A stretch of DNA of 22,103 nt, taken from positions 1 through 22,103 of the forward strand of contig CAZDJQ010000013.1 in the NCBI GenBank assembly GCA_964505765.1. The letters run 5' to 3'. The first letter of the stretch is position 1. Each line of letters opens with the position of its first letter. Source of the stretch: CAZDJQ01 sp964505765 (GTDB lineage Bacteria > Patescibacteriota > Microgenomatia > UBA12405 > JAHJSD01). The position numbers and the translations under genes are program-made. Below the pieces are notes generated by a model that searched no databases, was not told where the DNA came from, and was given only the letters and a program-made list of their open reading frames with translations. This document shows positions 21,527 to 22,103 of this stretch, in pieces.

Positions 21527-22049
21527 TATTAAATCCTTCTGTCAAAAAATTAAAAACTAAGTCCTCCGCAGATTTAAAATCCGTATAGGTTTTCAAATAA
21601 AAATCATCACTTTTAATACCACGAATCATATAAGATAGCTTCTCCTCTAGATCTTCATGAATTAAACATAATATCGGGGTTTTAGAAAGGCCACGTTCTG
21701 GCTTAATCAATGCTCGCTCAATTTCCATTCCTACTCCATGACTTGGTCCATTAACTATTGCTATCATAAAATCTGCTTGATCTACCCAGTTAGTATCAAT
21801 TTCTCTAATTAAAAACCAGCGCTGTGGATGGTTTTGTAATTCTTCAAGTTTAATACCTGCTTTTTTAACCATTACTTTATCCATTTTATCCCCTAAAGGA
21901 TAAACAACATGCTCAGATAACACATTTGCCCCATTATCGGTCATAAATTTAACTAACTTTTTAGGAAATTCAGGATCAGATTCCGGAGCTCCCTTTATAG
22001 AGCCGGAGAAATATATTTTTGTTCCCTCAAAGGGGTTATCATTAGCCAT
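21516..22049 (-). CDS. DNPH1-like 2'-deoxynucleoside 5'-phosphate N-glycosidase
   Basis: A 177-residue protein of the nucleoside 2-deoxyribosyltransferase superfamily, most like DNPH1/Rcl, which splits the base from deoxynucleoside monophosphates and can sanitise the nucleotide pool. Matching features: IYFSGSIKGA near the N-terminus with Y13, the REIDTNWVDQADFMIAIVNG region [read as REIDTNW, then DQADFMIAIV] with D85, the PSHGVGMEIERA segment with candidate nucleophile E109, and the late LSYMIRGI (DNPH1 has LSAMIRG). The ATG at 22047-22049 follows an extended -10 (TGCTAAAAT) by 6 nt. A broader nucleoside deoxyribosyltransferase-like role is the alternative. Confidence 0.75.
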   Translation of the reverse strand: MANDNPFEGTKIYFSGSIKGAPESDPEFPKKLVKFMTDNGANVLSEHVVYPLGDKMDKVMVKKAGIKLEELQNHPQRWFLIREIDTNWVDQADFMIAIVNGPSHGVGMEIERALIKPERGLSKTPILCLIHEDLEEKLSYMIRGIKSDDFYLKTYTDFKSAEDLVFNFLTEGFNNEK

Positions 22050-22055
22050 AGTGTT

Positions 22056-22064
22056 ATTTTAGCA
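22056..22064 (-). promoter_or_regulatory. Extended -10 (TGCTAAAAT) of the DNPH1-like gene
   Basis: Identical to the extended -10 of tRNA-Glu. It ends 6 nt (AACACT) before the ATG at 22049, again implying a leaderless mRNA. Confidence 0.45.
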
Positions 22065-22103
22065 TTATAAAATTAGCAAGCTTTATATTCCTTCTCCCTA
22101 CAA

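Overview
The window looks like a chromosomal segment of a small-genome bacterium, most likely a Patescibacteria/CPR member (possibly Microgenomates). This is inferred from the gene set, very tight packing, short versions of several proteins and the style of the partial secreted surface protein. It is not a database result. The standard code applies: prfB (RF2) is present and ftsX, the DUF4340 gene and the DUF389 gene end in TGA. No phage, insertion sequence, CRISPR array or other mobile element was seen. A 100-N scaffold gap lies at 10964-11063.

Layout. 1-1960, minus strand: a partial secreted surface protein and an unrecognised membrane protein, separated by an intergenic stretch with a near-perfect 28-bp palindrome. 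1976-9442, minus: secA, a small membrane/coiled-coil gene, prfB, a membrane-anchored small-domain protein, ftsE, ftsX and an EnvC/PcsB-like murein hydrolase. This is a variant of the secA-prfB-ftsE-ftsX order known from many Gram-positive bacteria. 9560-13524, minus: serS, an HD-domain hydrolase broken by the gap, lysS and greA. 13540-13784: a greA leader with promoter, 19-codon ORF, candidate antiterminator and intrinsic terminator, then tRNA-Glu(CTC). 13824-16217, minus: lon, divergent from era (16357-17193, plus) across a promoter-dense intergenic region. 17274-20701, plus: a four-gene Gld-type ABC operon (ATPase, permease, GldG-like, DUF4340). 20695-22049, minus: a DUF389 membrane protein and a DNPH1-like nucleotide N-glycosidase, with a possible 19-residue CxxC microprotein after the latter.

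How the parts fit. FtsE and FtsX form the ATPase/permease complex that in other bacteria activates coiled-coil peptidoglycan hydrolases, and the next gene encodes such a hydrolase. Its M23 catalytic motifs occur in permuted order. SecA would export this protein and the surface protein. prfB, serS, lysS, era, greA and tRNA-Glu form a translation/transcription core, and Lon supplies proteolysis.

The most notable regulatory signals are: an attenuator-like greA leader; two tandem lon promoters, each with TTAGCA boxes next to the -35; and a recurring arrangement in which an (often extended) -10 box lies only 5-12 nt before the start codon, implying many leaderless mRNAs. The N gap is flanked by an exact 55-nt duplication, and collapsing it restores an intact 186-residue HD protein, so the gap is almost certainly an assembly artefact.
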